Below, in pieces: positions 43,986 to 54,484 of a stretch of 64,000 nt of DNA; positions within the stretch are counted from its first letter, which is position 1, and every line of letters starts with the position of its first letter. Position numbers and translations under genes: made by a program. The notes below the pieces were generated by a model. The model searched no databases, had not been told where the DNA came from, and saw nothing but the letters and a program-made list of their open reading frames with translations. This DNA is from Neopestalotiopsis rosae (lineage: Eukaryota > Ascomycota > Sordariomycetes > Amphisphaeriales > Sporocadaceae): NCBI GenBank assembly GCA_023078685.1, contig JALGAS010000001.1, forward strand, positions 2,542,001-2,606,000, read 5' to 3'.

Positions 43986-45792
43986 CTACAATGGCCATCT
44001 GCCAGCATTCTGCCTCCTCCATTGCTGTGCAACTGCAGCAGCACTACGCTTGAGCTTCTTCCCGATTTCCTTCTCTGACCACCCTCTCATTTTCAGTTTC
44101 TTGAGCAGACGTTGGTCTGTTTGAAGCCAGGCTCGGCGCGGGACATTGTGCCGCTGAACAAGGACAGGATTTGTGCGTTTAGTCTTGGGATCAATGCTGA
44201 AATCAAGTAAAGATCTGCGCTTGCGAGCTGTACGCACATCTACAAGTTGACTTAGGGGCCTGATCTTGGCTGAACCGTATAGAGCTTGATGTAAGCCGTG
44301 ATCGACGGCCTCCTCCACCTCGTGGCGTACATCCTGATCAATTAAGACGTCGGCAGACTTTGTGATTGCATCTATTATTGATGTACAAACCGAGAGGATG
44401 AGGGTGTCGTATTGAACAGCTCTAGGTATTGACTGATTTGCAGCAGTATTTGAAGAGCAGTTATTGTAACTGTCTGAAGACTCGCTCAGAACACTTTCGA
44501 CGCCTGATTCGTTGACACGCACAATATCTCCGGTAACGGACGCAGCCTCCAAAGGCACCTCTCCCGGGGGTGATCCATCATCTTCAGGTCCAAATGAAGG
44601 ACTGTACTTGTCAGGTGACCTGGCTCGGCCTTGGTGTGTTTGGCCTTCGTCGTTGAGCGAGATTACCTCATCCTGCCGTGTCCCATGTGAAGCATCAGTG
44701 CTGCTCACAAGTGGATGTAGCGAGCTACCATCAGTGACTACACTAAGTTCTTGTTCTTTTGGAAGACTGTCTGCAAAGTTGGTTATGTCGACGACAGTAT
44801 CCATCGCCTCGGAATTGGAAATCGTTTCGGTGTCCAGAGCAACTGCTTTGACTGTGTGCAGACTGTAGTGGTTGTTCCGATGTTTGACACAAAAGCTAAC
44901 ATGGCCATGACACTGTTGGCACTCGTAGCATGACTTATCACGTCAGTTGGCTGTTCCGCGACATTGACGTCTTTTGGAACAAGCGAACGTGGCACTGTCG
45001 CCAATGTTGACTTCTGTCTTAAGTCATCGCGAGTCTTACTCTCGAGAGGACTGGCTTTCGCGCTCGCGGGATTTTGACTTCCAAAATCGCTTCCTGAGGC
45101 AGGCAATGAAATTGGTGATCAGGGTGAATATGAGAAGCGTTCGGCAGACAAACCGAGCAGAATACAATCTGCGAACACTCGAAACACCGATGCTTGGTTG
45201 CTGAGCGTAGATCGGTCTCACACAGGAAACAGCTGGTAGACCTGAAGATGTCATGAGAGTTTGGTTGTGAACGACTGGCCATGTCTTCCGAGGTGCAACT
45301 TGTGAGTCGCGTGAAAGCCCGTCTCGCATGTCTACTTTCTGCATGTCTTTTGTTGCTTACTCTTGATGATGCAAGATTGCGAAGTGGTGTGGCGCGCCTG
45401 CGCTCCGCAGTACCATTCGACGATCCTTCCAATGGACGTATGGTCGTTTTTGGCGACGATATTTCAAGATTTTGTGGTGATCGTCCCGCCAGATGTGTTT
45501 GTTCTGGCAGTGGCCTATGTCGGCTCTTCCGCGTAAGTTGCTCCTTTCCGACCACCGAAGTGGCTAAGACCACTTCAGCGGTCCCGGCTGTCTCTGCATT
45601 GCCCGAGATTCGACCCGTCGATTGCACACTAGGGCTGGTGATTGTGGTCTCATCTGTGGTGCGCAGACCAGCGATTTGAACAGGAGTCAAGTCTCCTGGA
45701 GCGCTTGATTGAACCAGATTATTAACTTTCTGGCGAGTCTTGAGTTTGGAAGCGAATGACTTCGGATTCAAGCTGTGCTCAGGCGCAAACAT
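43986..45792 (-). CDS. Cys-rich (ZZ-like) plus C-terminal Myb/SANT-like protein, two exons
   Basis: Exons 45792-45040 and 44933-43986 join in phase 0 over a 106-bp intron (GTAAGA donor, ACTGAC branch, ATAAG acceptor) into 566 residues. Exon 1 ends with a zinc module: SCFLCETDLRSATKHRCFEC, FCSVCLPNASHIHPDHQFH. The splice then brings in SCYECQQCHGHVSFCVKH and HRNNHYSLH, so two ZZ-like modules lie in tandem across the junction. A long polar region follows, and the C-terminus RRAWLQTDQRLLKKLKMRG, WSEKEIGKKL and AVAQQWRRQ forms one Myb/SANT-like domain. It is paralogous to the gene at 31.3-32.9 kb. A nuclear regulator is inferred. A start further upstream (frame 46175-45768) cannot be excluded. 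Confidence 0.65.
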
Positions 45793-46449
45793 CGCAGCAT
45801 CAGATCATGCTTTGTCGTTGATCTTGCCGATATTGACTTTGTCGTTGTGAGGCGCAGAGGTTGAATGCCATGATGCAGAGGGGTGAAGCGCGCTTTGGCT
45901 GCAAGGGATGAGCTAGAGGATTGACACGTTTTGCAAAGAGTACTTTGTGCCAAAGTTCTTTCAGAAAGATACATCGCTCTACATTTGTGTCTCAAGGGAT
46001 GCGGCGTAGTGGTGGAGGACAAGCCACGAAACTTCGCCGTTGATGGCCAAATATGGAAGTACGCTTGCAAGCGCACCGCTTTAACACTATAGTCTTGGCT
46101 ACTTGAATGCGGCCTCTCTTTTTGCACAGAAAGCGGGGTTTGGTACCTGGGAGACGAATCGTCTATGTCCGCCACCTACGAGTAGTTCCTGTAGATGGTA
46201 TTAATTATATGGCGAATGAAGTACAGCCGTACAGAATTTGGGCCGGGGTATTAGGTGCTTCCCATTTTCCTCACGATTTTTCCTTGCGAGGCTCTAACAT
46301 AGGCGAACGAGCATCACACATAAGGGTAGGCAAATACTTATTGTGTCCCTCCCTGAAGATACAAACAAAAACGGCACATATACGTCATTCATAGTAGCTA
46401 CTCTATAAGCATTGATTATGTAATATTTACTATGGCACACCATGGTGTA
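45793..46449. other. Upstream region of the Myb gene
   Basis: A minus-strand frame 46175-45768 reads RHKCRAMYLSERTL and TLCKTCQSSSSSLAAK and may be a 5' exon of the gene at 45792, but no in-frame splice was found. 46180-46440 is otherwise empty. Confidence 0.4.
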
Positions 46450-47799
46450 TCAATATGATGCAGCACGGCGGTCGAACGAACGACCGACGCAAGGTTCTAA
46501 AGACTTGCCATCTCGCAAACTATTCCGGCCAAGGGCAGTCGGAGATGCTTCAAACAAAGATTCGCGAGAACCAAATGCGAATGTCTTGGCTCTGCCTAGG
46601 CCTTTTCGATATCGCTATAGCTTGCCCATTTCGCGTTCACACGCGACGACGTGTTCCTCATCATTCATTTCCACGTATGATTGAGGGCAGCATCGGTGGC
46701 GGTGTTGTTTGAAGAACTCGCTATAGCCACCATCTAGGATATAGACTTCGGGGTAACTAAGTCTTGGGTAGTACTCGGCATTGATGGCCCTATCCTCGGA
46801 CCGAATGAGTCGAGCCATCGTGGGAGCCCGGTGAGCAGAGTACTCGCAGTGAAGGATAAGCAGGACCTTGCCGTCCATGGGAGTCTCGAACAGATGCCTC
46901 ATAAGAAGTTCTTTGTCATAATAGTTGATTGCACCATCAATGTGACCGCCCTCAAATTCATATTCAAACCGGCAATCGATGACCATACGTTGTGTATATT
47001 GGTCCTCAAATCTACCCTCCAAGACGTCAAGAAAGGTTTCTTGTGATATCCGGGGGATTGTCTCGTTCTCGCCTTCGGGATAAAAGTGAGGCAGCATGGG
47101 ATCTTGCACGTCTCCAATATCCATTACTGATTGGAGTGCACTTTGTGGAACCTGATCATTTGTTGTCTTAGGCTTGACCAAGTCGACAGGATTCTCAAAC
47201 GTGCTTAGCGAACGGCGAGATTGGCGCCGGGGATGTTGAAAAGGATTTGGCCGCCGTCTCGAATGCGAGGAGGGAGAGCTGTGATGGACTGCCCTTGCAC
47301 CACTCAGACTGGCAAAGGGGAGTTTTCGACAAAAAAATCCTGGGCCACTGGGCGAAGGACTGTTGGTAAGAAACCACGGAAGCGACTCGGCTAATGGCAG
47401 ATTTGTTCTCAAGCTGGAGGCAAAGGCTGCCGACTTAGCGTCCATGTCCAAGCGGTTTGCTAACACATCGGCGGAGTGACCTTCTGTGCGGGTTGAAGAA
47501 AATGAGCGGAGGACGCGATGCTCCTTTGTACTGTAGGAGTGGATTGGGTTGCAGAGACTGGCAACAGGAGCCTGCAACATCATCTTGTCGTCGTCGTCAT
47601 CTTCAGAAAGTTTATCGGGCTTAGAGGAGGCGATCTCGGTTGCGGATAACCCCTTATGTGACAGGGGAGGAATGTCCATAGTGTCGTTGAAACCGGAAGA
47701 AACGGGCGAGGACAAAAGTGGTCGAAGAGGTGTGGCGAAATTATCTAGAGATTGGTCAAATTGGCAAGAAGTTATGCCCGGCATTTGATTATGGCCCAC
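46450..47799 (-). pseudogene. Cdc25/NimT-type phosphatase with one premature TAG
   Basis: The long frame gives a polar N-terminus with RRSLSTFENPVDLVK and a rhodanese-like catalytic domain: VIDCRFEYEFEGGHIDGAIN, then LLILHCEYSAHRAPTMARLI, with the CX5R loop (Cys318, Arg324) intact, then YILDGGYSEFF. This is the Cdc25 mitotic inducer phosphatase fold, which removes inhibitory phosphates from CDK1. The frame ends at TAG 46617-46615, but continues beyond it with GLGRAKTFAFGSRESL to a stop at 46452-46450, as in family C-termini. CAG to TAG would explain it. Upstream, a GTAAGT at 47807 suggests a first exon, so the start is uncertain; the protein is shorter at the N-terminus than NimT. The catalytic domain is undamaged, so a truncated active enzyme is possible. 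Confidence 0.75.
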
Positions 47800-48896
47800 T
47801 TACGTTTGCCGCCCATCTCGTAAATGATGTCGGAAGTGAGTAAAGCTCCATAGAGTCAAAACCCGTGAATCATTTCAATGCACGACCTAAGTTATGACAC
47901 TTAGCAAGATCCTTCCTATAACCTCCCGACTTACCTCAACCATTTGTCTACACGAAAGTTTTGAGATAGTTCTGCAAAAAAGCTGGCGCCGGTAGACAAG
48001 TAAAGTACAAAGGTAAGGTCAAAGTTACCGGAATTTGTCCGTTGCGATCTTCCATATATATTGCGTTGGCTCGGTTCACAGTAGTCAGGTGTTGGTGCAA
48101 CTCGAAAGTCTGCTGGCTTTGTCCAGTGATTGCACGACTACTGGGAGATAACCCAACTGACGACGCAGGTCATTATCATATATTCTGAATTCCATGCGTG
48201 AAGGAGTGTAATGTGGGGCTATATTCGTGGAAGGAACCCTATGACTTTGCCAGCAGTTGCCTGAGTAACAAACCTCTGGGTACAGTCGCTCACATCTTTT
48301 TCCCACTTCTCCTTTTGCTCAGGTGAGACTCAGTCGATCCAACTGGCCTATTAGTATGGCCTGCGGTACCTTTCTCCGTGCTGGTCTCTTTCAGGTCATT
48401 CCAGGTAGCCATCAAAATCCTGGTCGACTCGCTAACGGGTGAGCCAGCTGACGTTTTGACCTGAGTGATCAGAGCGACTAACCATGCAGAAGCCATTCGT
48501 TGGCAGCGGTGAATGGTCTAATTGTAGATAGCAATCTGCGGCGCAGAGAAGCATGTCACCGTGGATCCGCCACAGCGATTTTGCTACATCTACTATTGAT
48601 TCTTGACTCCACGAACCTGCGTTGCCTTTCCCTTGTTGTCGTGATACGTATAGGAGGGCGGCGCACCGGCGAATCCCAAATCACCTCTGCTGGCTTTTGC
48701 TTCCATCCTGCAGCCGTCTTTGATTAAGTACTCGCATATCCATCCTTCCTTGGATCGCAGAGTAGGAATTGGAAATGATCGAGTTTTGAGTTCTGTGGCC
48801 CGCTTTACTGTTTCTCGCATTACCTTCTTCAATGATCACATAATGTCTTTGGCTCTAATTTCACTCATAGCATGAATCTTGCTTGAAATATTTATA
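47800..48896. other. Intergenic stretch, no recognised gene
   Basis: Short minus frames (48085-48306, 48290-48496, 48593-48832) are polar and unrecognised; they may be pieces of one decayed gene. Confidence 0.35.
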
Positions 48897-49166
48897 TTAG
48901 AAGTTCATTTGATAAAGACATTTTCCACGACTGGTCTTGGGGAGTCCAGAGGGGCACTCGTTATTGGTATCGCATTGTGATTCATTGGGGTTAATGGGCG
49001 GTGTAACATAATTCTCAGACAAGCGTCCCGTCTGAGATGTGCTGTACATGTTTCCGGGATTGAGTGCCATGGCATGCTCGCTCAGGGGAATTTGTAAACC
49101 TGCGCGGCACGAAATGGCAGCTTGCTGTGCGAGGAACTCGGCTAGGGTGACAGCGACTTGGGACAT
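48897..49166 (-). CDS. Small hypothetical protein, 89 aa
   Basis: A single open frame, MSQVAVTLAEFLAQQAAISC to a Cys-containing tail (CDTNNECPSGL, GKCLYQMNF). There is no signal peptide, but the spaced cysteines are like those of small fungal proteins. A TA-rich region precedes the start. Weak evidence only. Confidence 0.3.
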   Translation of the reverse strand: MSQVAVTLAEFLAQQAAISCRAGLQIPLSEHAMALNPGNMYSTSQTGRLSENYVTPPINPNESQCDTNNECPSGLPKTSRGKCLYQMNF

Positions 49167-51234
49167 GCTCGGTTTTTCAGGATAGTTATATCAACCACAC
49201 TGTTATTTATAAGTATAGATCACTACGAAGGGTCGCATAGATAGACGATTATTCTATTGGGAGTGGATCACCAACTCATCCACGGGCAGTTTCCTGAGTT
49301 TTTGTATTGGAATTGTATAAATCAAAACTAATATCCTTGCCAAATGATATGCATATATGATGTAAGTGTATGATACTATATGCCAAGCACTTTTGTTTCT
49401 CTTCTTTCGTTTAACGGAATCCAATAAGATCGAATCGCCATTATATTCCCGCACAACTCGAATATCACAAAAATGTCCACCTTTCGCGTAAAAGAGCTTA
49501 GCTAACTTGGCACTACTCGCAACTTTCCATCCACTCTTTGCCGGCAGACCTTAGGTCCGGAATTATAGGAGTTGTGCAAACGTATTAGGTACCTATTTTG
49601 GTATAAAAATGGTAGTGGGCTCCTGAATTCAAAGTGGGGTTGAGGGGGCTTCCGGTTGGTCGGCTGATCTGCGCGCAGGCTTGTATCTCCCAGACGAACT
49701 GCCCAACCCATTACCGTTTTGTTTTGGCCTAATGCCATCGTATAGCACAATCTATCTTAGGTACTCGATTACGACTCTTCCACAAGTGGTACTTGATGAG
49801 GGATCGCTTGACGAAATGAAAACTGTTACTCCCGACCCTGGTCTGATCTTCTCGATTTGACATCGCATGAGCAATGACAAGATCATGATGCAGACGCAGT
49901 CGGGATTCGCGCCCATTCACTTTTCCTCTCGATGTACCTCTAGCGCACACACTGTACGTTTGCGCTGATTGCTTGTACCATTCTCTCTTTGGGCCCAAAT
50001 TAGTGTCGCTACAGGTCGTCAATCCCCAGTGAATAGCATTAAGTAGAAAATATCTTCGCTTCTCTAAATACACTTGATGGCCATATATACCTGTAAGTCA
50101 GATCTTCGTACAAGTTGCAACTCTTCTAATCAGCTCGCAGCCGCTTGCAAGGATGGTATCAAGCACAGCCCTGTACTTGTATGTGCGTTGAACTTCTTTG
50201 CGTTTAATAATCTCGATACCTAAGTGAAGCTTGTCAAGTTGAGATGACTAAGTCTACCGGTGAGCAACGCTCCCTCGATGCAGTGCAGCATTGTTCTAAT
50301 TGTTCTACAGAGTTGATTGACTGACTTTGCCGGCTTTATATTGCAATTGTCGTCATGGCTATGGGCTGTGACGTTGGGAATGCGAATCTTATTGTTGCTT
50401 TGAGTGCAACCCGATTTGCTTCTATAACCTTGATCTCAGTCTCAGCACTCTTGGGACCAAATATGTCCCAGAATTTTGATGCGGTCACACAGCCAACGAA
50501 GCACGAGCGAGCAATTGTATCTTGAATCTTGCAAACTACGCTTGGGTACCGCACGACTGTTACGACCACGAGCTTGTCGAAGAAACGGTACCTGGTCGGA
50601 AATGGTTCCGCGATCCCGGGTGAACCGACCAAGTTGCTCGTTCGGAAGTGCTTCGCGGAGAAATGGATTCATTTTTCTACTCTTTTGACCAGCATCTGGA
50701 GCATTGTATCTATATTTGGAAGCGGCTGTTTCGCTCAGTTTTCACGGAGGATAACGATATAAAATTGGAAATATCCGGGGCAGTCTTTTATTCTCATGTG
50801 AAACATTGTGGGCGCATGTTGACGAAGGACAACTCGACAGGACATCTGTCGCTAGAAGCAGCATCGGGAATAGTAAGATTTCCAAAATGTTGACAGTTGG
50901 TATGGCAGGGTTAGCACTTAAACACTAGTCAGGATATTGATCCCACACCGATGCAGGAACTGTTATTGAGAAGTTTGCCGAGATATCGAGATTACGCACA
51001 GAATTTGTACCGTGTATCACCTAACAAGACTGGCCGGGTTCATCGACTGTTGTGAAGGGAGTGTCCCAGAACGTAGCCTCACTAGCCAACGTCTCAGCTT
51101 TGAGTACACCGAGACTCGACTTTCTGATGAGGTCTATTGAGATATGAAGGCAAGGTGTGCTAAACGTGGATCTACGCTGACTGGCAGTATGCCCGTGAGA
51201 GACCTTTTGACTACTGCGCCATTCAGCTCTTCTG
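49167..51234. other. Two kilobases without a recognised gene
   Basis: Open frames (49729-50073, 50336-50632, 50648-50893) overlap on both strands and have no domain or splice support. Confidence 0.4.
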
Positions 51235-51624
51235 TCAACTCATAAGTTCGTAGAGAACCCTATTCACCATTGATTTACTGATTTTCTGATCATAGAAGAC
51301 TTGGAAAATTGTAAAGATGTTGCAATCAGGCCACTCACATATATCTACCCACTCGCAAACAATACTGTGATCAGCAGTCCTGCTGTAGACTGCCGCAGAT
51401 ACATACCAGAATCCTTTACTCACCTGATCAGATGAAACTAAACAACCAAACGTATAATTCTCAATCCGATCACTGATTAATCGTCTATGCCATTTCCCCA
51501 ATAGATGATTATTATGTAGTCTGATATTTTTGACGTACGGTTCACTTATTTCTCTCAACATCCACCAAGCCTTTTGATCTGTCCTATTCTTAAGCCCCGC
51601 CTGCATTTTATCGTTGCAACACAC
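51235..51624 (-). CDS. Hypothetical protein, 129 aa or spliced
   Basis: The frame reads HNNHLLGKWHRRLISDRIEN, YTFGCLVSSDQ, then GTGAGT at about 51426, a possible intron ending CTACAG near 51384. RTADHSIVCEWVDICEWPDC follows. The two sides read as ordinary protein. No family is recognised and no start context favours the first Met. Confidence 0.35.
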   Translation of the reverse strand: MCCNDKMQAGLKNRTDQKAWWMLREISEPYVKNIRLHNNHLLGKWHRRLISDRIENYTFGCLVSSDQVSKGFWYVSAAVYSRTADHSIVCEWVDICEWPDCNIFTIFQVFYDQKISKSMVNRVLYELMS

Positions 51625-52027
51625 GGGGACTGCTCATAATATGACCGATGGAAACGCATCAATTTGATTGTCCAGAAGTGTTGTACTGCGCCTCTAACAA
51701 TATACTATTATATGTAGCTACTGGAACAACCCCTAATGCTGCACGATGACGTAACCAAGGCGATGCATAAAAAAACCCACTGATGAAGGATCAGCCGTGC
51801 CTCTCAGACTAAGTCACCAAGGACTTACTGGACTCGAATGTCCTGAACCACTTTCGCAACCATGGACAAGTGTTTCGAAAACAAGAGTATAACGGCCCTA
51901 CCTCACCACCATACTACTCTCCCGAGCCGAAATCTCTGCGGTACTTCTGGGCGATCAGTCAAGACCAGAACAGAAAGGCTCTTTCGCGAACTATTTTAAC
52001 TTACCATGTTTCCTATATCCTCATCTA
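51625..52027. other. Intergenic stretch
   Basis: Nothing recognised. Confidence 0.4.
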
Positions 52028-52234
52028 TCAAGCGTTGTATTTCTCGTCCTTGCGTTCAAAAGTTTGTATCTGTTCAGACCTGCGCTTGTAACCCAGCTCA
52101 TTCCCATCGTCATTCAGAAAACTTCTTTGTTTGAGGTCTGTGAAAGGCTGCATTTCACCTCGTGGGGCACCGGGAGTAGCGAGCGAACTCGCAGTTACGA
52201 TGGGAAGCCCGAATAAGAATAGAAAGAATTTCAT
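52028..52234 (-). CDS. Small secreted peptide candidate, 68 aa
   Basis: MKFFLFLFGLPIVTASSLA is a textbook signal peptide with a likely cleavage after SLA or SSLATPGA. The mature part is polar with dibasic sites (KQR, YKRR, ERK), which a Kex2-type protease could cut. There are no cysteines. It could be a pheromone-like or RiPP-like precursor, or the first exon of a larger secreted protein. The only peptide-modifying gene in the window is the truncated UstYa fragment 18 kb away, so no functional link is claimed. Confidence 0.4.
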   Translation of the reverse strand: MKFFLFLFGLPIVTASSLATPGAPRGEMQPFTDLKQRSFLNDDGNELGYKRRSEQIQTFERKDEKYNA

Positions 52235-53004
52235 AATGTAACTCCAAATTACTAGTCGAGTTTTGGTATTGGACGATGTATCAGGTGCTGAATTACTTTG
52301 GTTGGCGATACAGGTAGTTCAGAGTCCTTATGCCATATATATTATATCCATAGCCATCATGCGATACATATACATCACGACTTATTGATACGATTGATTC
52401 ATTCTGACCAGTACAGTGGCTGGAGTTCTTCATCCTGCAATCCGATTGTGATCCGCGACTTTAGAGACGTGATTGTGAATGAATCAGAGTTAGCCGACTT
52501 TCCGGCATCGGACTTTGTATCCGAATTCCGTGAAGCAAACTGCGCCTGGTCGAACGGAAGATCCGACTATATGAGCAATAAATTGGGATCCGGCTGAGAA
52601 TTTGTAGAAATCGAATCAAGTCCAGCGTATTCTTTGGCGTCGCCATTATAGAAATGATATTGTCGACAAAGTATGGAATATACACCTCTTTTACCCCAAT
52701 CGGGCTGCCATTTCTCATTCTCCCAATCCAACAGAAGCGAGGCCAGATCACACGACTGAACCTTGTCTTGGGGAATCAGCAGTGCTAGACGCTTCAATGA
52801 GATCTTTCGGATTTCGTAGTTTGTTATCTCACCACCACCTTGTGATCCCAACATTATTTTTTGGCTGGTTAGAAAGTGCTTCTTGTGTTCAAAAGCTTGT
52901 TCAAGTCGATTGTGACGATCTATACAGTCCCGGGGGGGGGGTTGGGTTGGGTTGGGTTGGTTGGTTGGTTGTTTCAGACAAGCCTGGGGCATACATCTGA
53001 GGTG
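52235..53004. other. Intergenic stretch with G-run and TTGGG microsatellite
   Basis: A minus frame (Met near 52854 to 52567) is open but unrecognised. At 52932-52972 a G run passes into (TTGGG)3 and (TTGG)n repeats; this is not the TTAGGG telomere unit. Confidence 0.5.
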
Positions 53005-53310
53005 AGTTTATGCCAATAGGATGCGCTATCCAAGAAGATAACTGTACTGAGCATTGAGTGATTGAGGTGCTCTTGAATTGAATCACAAGGGTAGTCGTCA
53101 AAGCGTATTGAATGCTTCACCTATGGGTAAGATAGATGCTTAGATTGATCACTGAGGTAGTGACTGTCTATGGAACCGTAGGAAATCCGTCCTTAATAAA
53201 TCCATTCATTCCCTCACTGACCCTCTTTGTTCAATGGTGATCGTCAGTGTTCAGTGAAACTCGCTGAACACTTCTGAGTACTGGAACCTTGGTCACGTGG
53301 CTTTGTCACG
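53005..53310 (+). repeat. 300-bp dispersed segment, copy 2
   Basis: Partner of 34650-34970 with the same landmarks (AGGATGCGCTA, GTCAAAGCGTATT, CACCTATGGGTAAGATA, CACTGAGGTA). Divergence is mostly small substitutions and short indels. Confidence 0.65.
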
Positions 53311-53914
53311 TGACTTTGAAGTGGTTTGTGTCTTGTCCCTTGTGTCGTGCCGTGTTCGTACTTATCCCCTTTGGGTCCTTCGTCTTGCAGGGGTGCATGG
53401 TTGTAACAAAGACAACCCGCAGGTGTTCTCCGGCATTTCCGGGGGTTAGGCGAACTCTATAATCAGGTTCACTCTAGCCTTTCCCAAAGCGGAAATTCAT
53501 AGCGTCCTAATCTAGAGCTGGAGGTGGGTAATTTGCTGGAGAAGAGCTCACTTTAATTTCGGATCCGATCAATACAAGAAATGTGATTGATGTCAGCACA
53601 AATTAGTCACAATTGTGCGAGAGTCCAACGGGACCTAGTATCATAAGCCGCATAATTTAAGTGGCATTCCACGCTAACGACACCCTTGCCTTTTCAAATA
53701 GAGCTTTTCTCCGCCACATTCAGAATCGATATGCCGAGTCTAAACGGCAACTTACTCTACTAACGGGCGCCCGCTAAATGAGTTTTTACCCGTTAGCCGG
53801 CAGTCGACAGCGGCGTGTGTAAGTAGGATCTCACTTGAGAATTTAGTAGTGAACGAACTCGGCTGGCCTACATTTGCTCCGTGTGTCACGGCCTGGACTA
53901 CCACTGTACGATAA
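53311..53914. other. Intergenic stretch with a small hairpin
   Basis: CTAACGGG...CCCGTTAG around 53760-53800 can pair. Two CACGTG-type sites lie near 53295-53312. No gene. Confidence 0.45.
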
Positions 53915-54101
53915 TGGCAAAGAGCATGCTCGCAATCGTTGGGGAACGATCACGAACCAGGACCTATATGCCCATAAGACGGGACAGTGTATACCATGAC
54001 ACCGTGATACACTAGCGCTTTGTTATGGCAGATACTATATGGCTCCACCCCCGTCCCGTTCGCGATCGTTTCCCAACGATCGCGAGCCTGCTCTTTGCCC
54101 A
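53915..54101. mobile_element. 187-bp long-hairpin element
   Basis: The arm 53915-53956 (GGCAAAGAGCATGCTCGC, AATCGTTGGGGAACGATC) pairs with 54059-54101 over about 42 bp with few mismatches. Inside, GACGGGAC (53979-53986) pairs with GTCCCGTT. The size and structure fit a very small MITE-like element; no target duplication is evident. Confidence 0.6.
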
Positions 54102-54226
54102 TCTTCATGTAGTGGCATGTGTGCTGCAGGATACGCGGCAAAGCCCGGTAACCACTCCTCCAAAGGCCTAAATCCGTCTCATTCCTCGGATATAGATTTG
54201 CCGGTCTAATAGAAACATTAACGATC

Positions 54227-54479
54227 TGTCACGGCGCTGGGCGCGCTGCCGCTGGGCAGCTAGCGAAGGGACCCGGGCGCCAGCTGTGGGCGGCCCGGGT
54301 GGATCCCGCAACTGCAAATATCTTCACCGATCTGTCGGAACCTGAATTGTAGCTCTTCGAGCTACGTCCTGTCAATTAACCTACCGTAACGGTGAGCCGT
54401 TACCTGTAGACCTGCCAGACTGTAGAGAATATACTGCTATACGGCACAAGCCTATACTGCCCGCCCGCACCCCGTGACA
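54227..54479. mobile_element. Solo LTR with 5-bp target-site duplication
   Basis: It begins TGTCACGGCGC, ends CCCCGTGACA (inverted TG...CA termini) and is flanked on both sides by CGATC (54222-54226 and 54480-54484). It is 253 bp and GC-rich near the left end. This is the footprint of an LTR retrotransposon removed by LTR-LTR recombination; the superfamily cannot be told from the LTR alone. Confidence 0.85.
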
Positions 54480-54484
54480 CGATC

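Noticed and set aside
52932..52972. Possible internal telomere repeat
   Set aside because: The units are TTGGG and TTGG after a G run, not TTAGGG, and only a few copies long.
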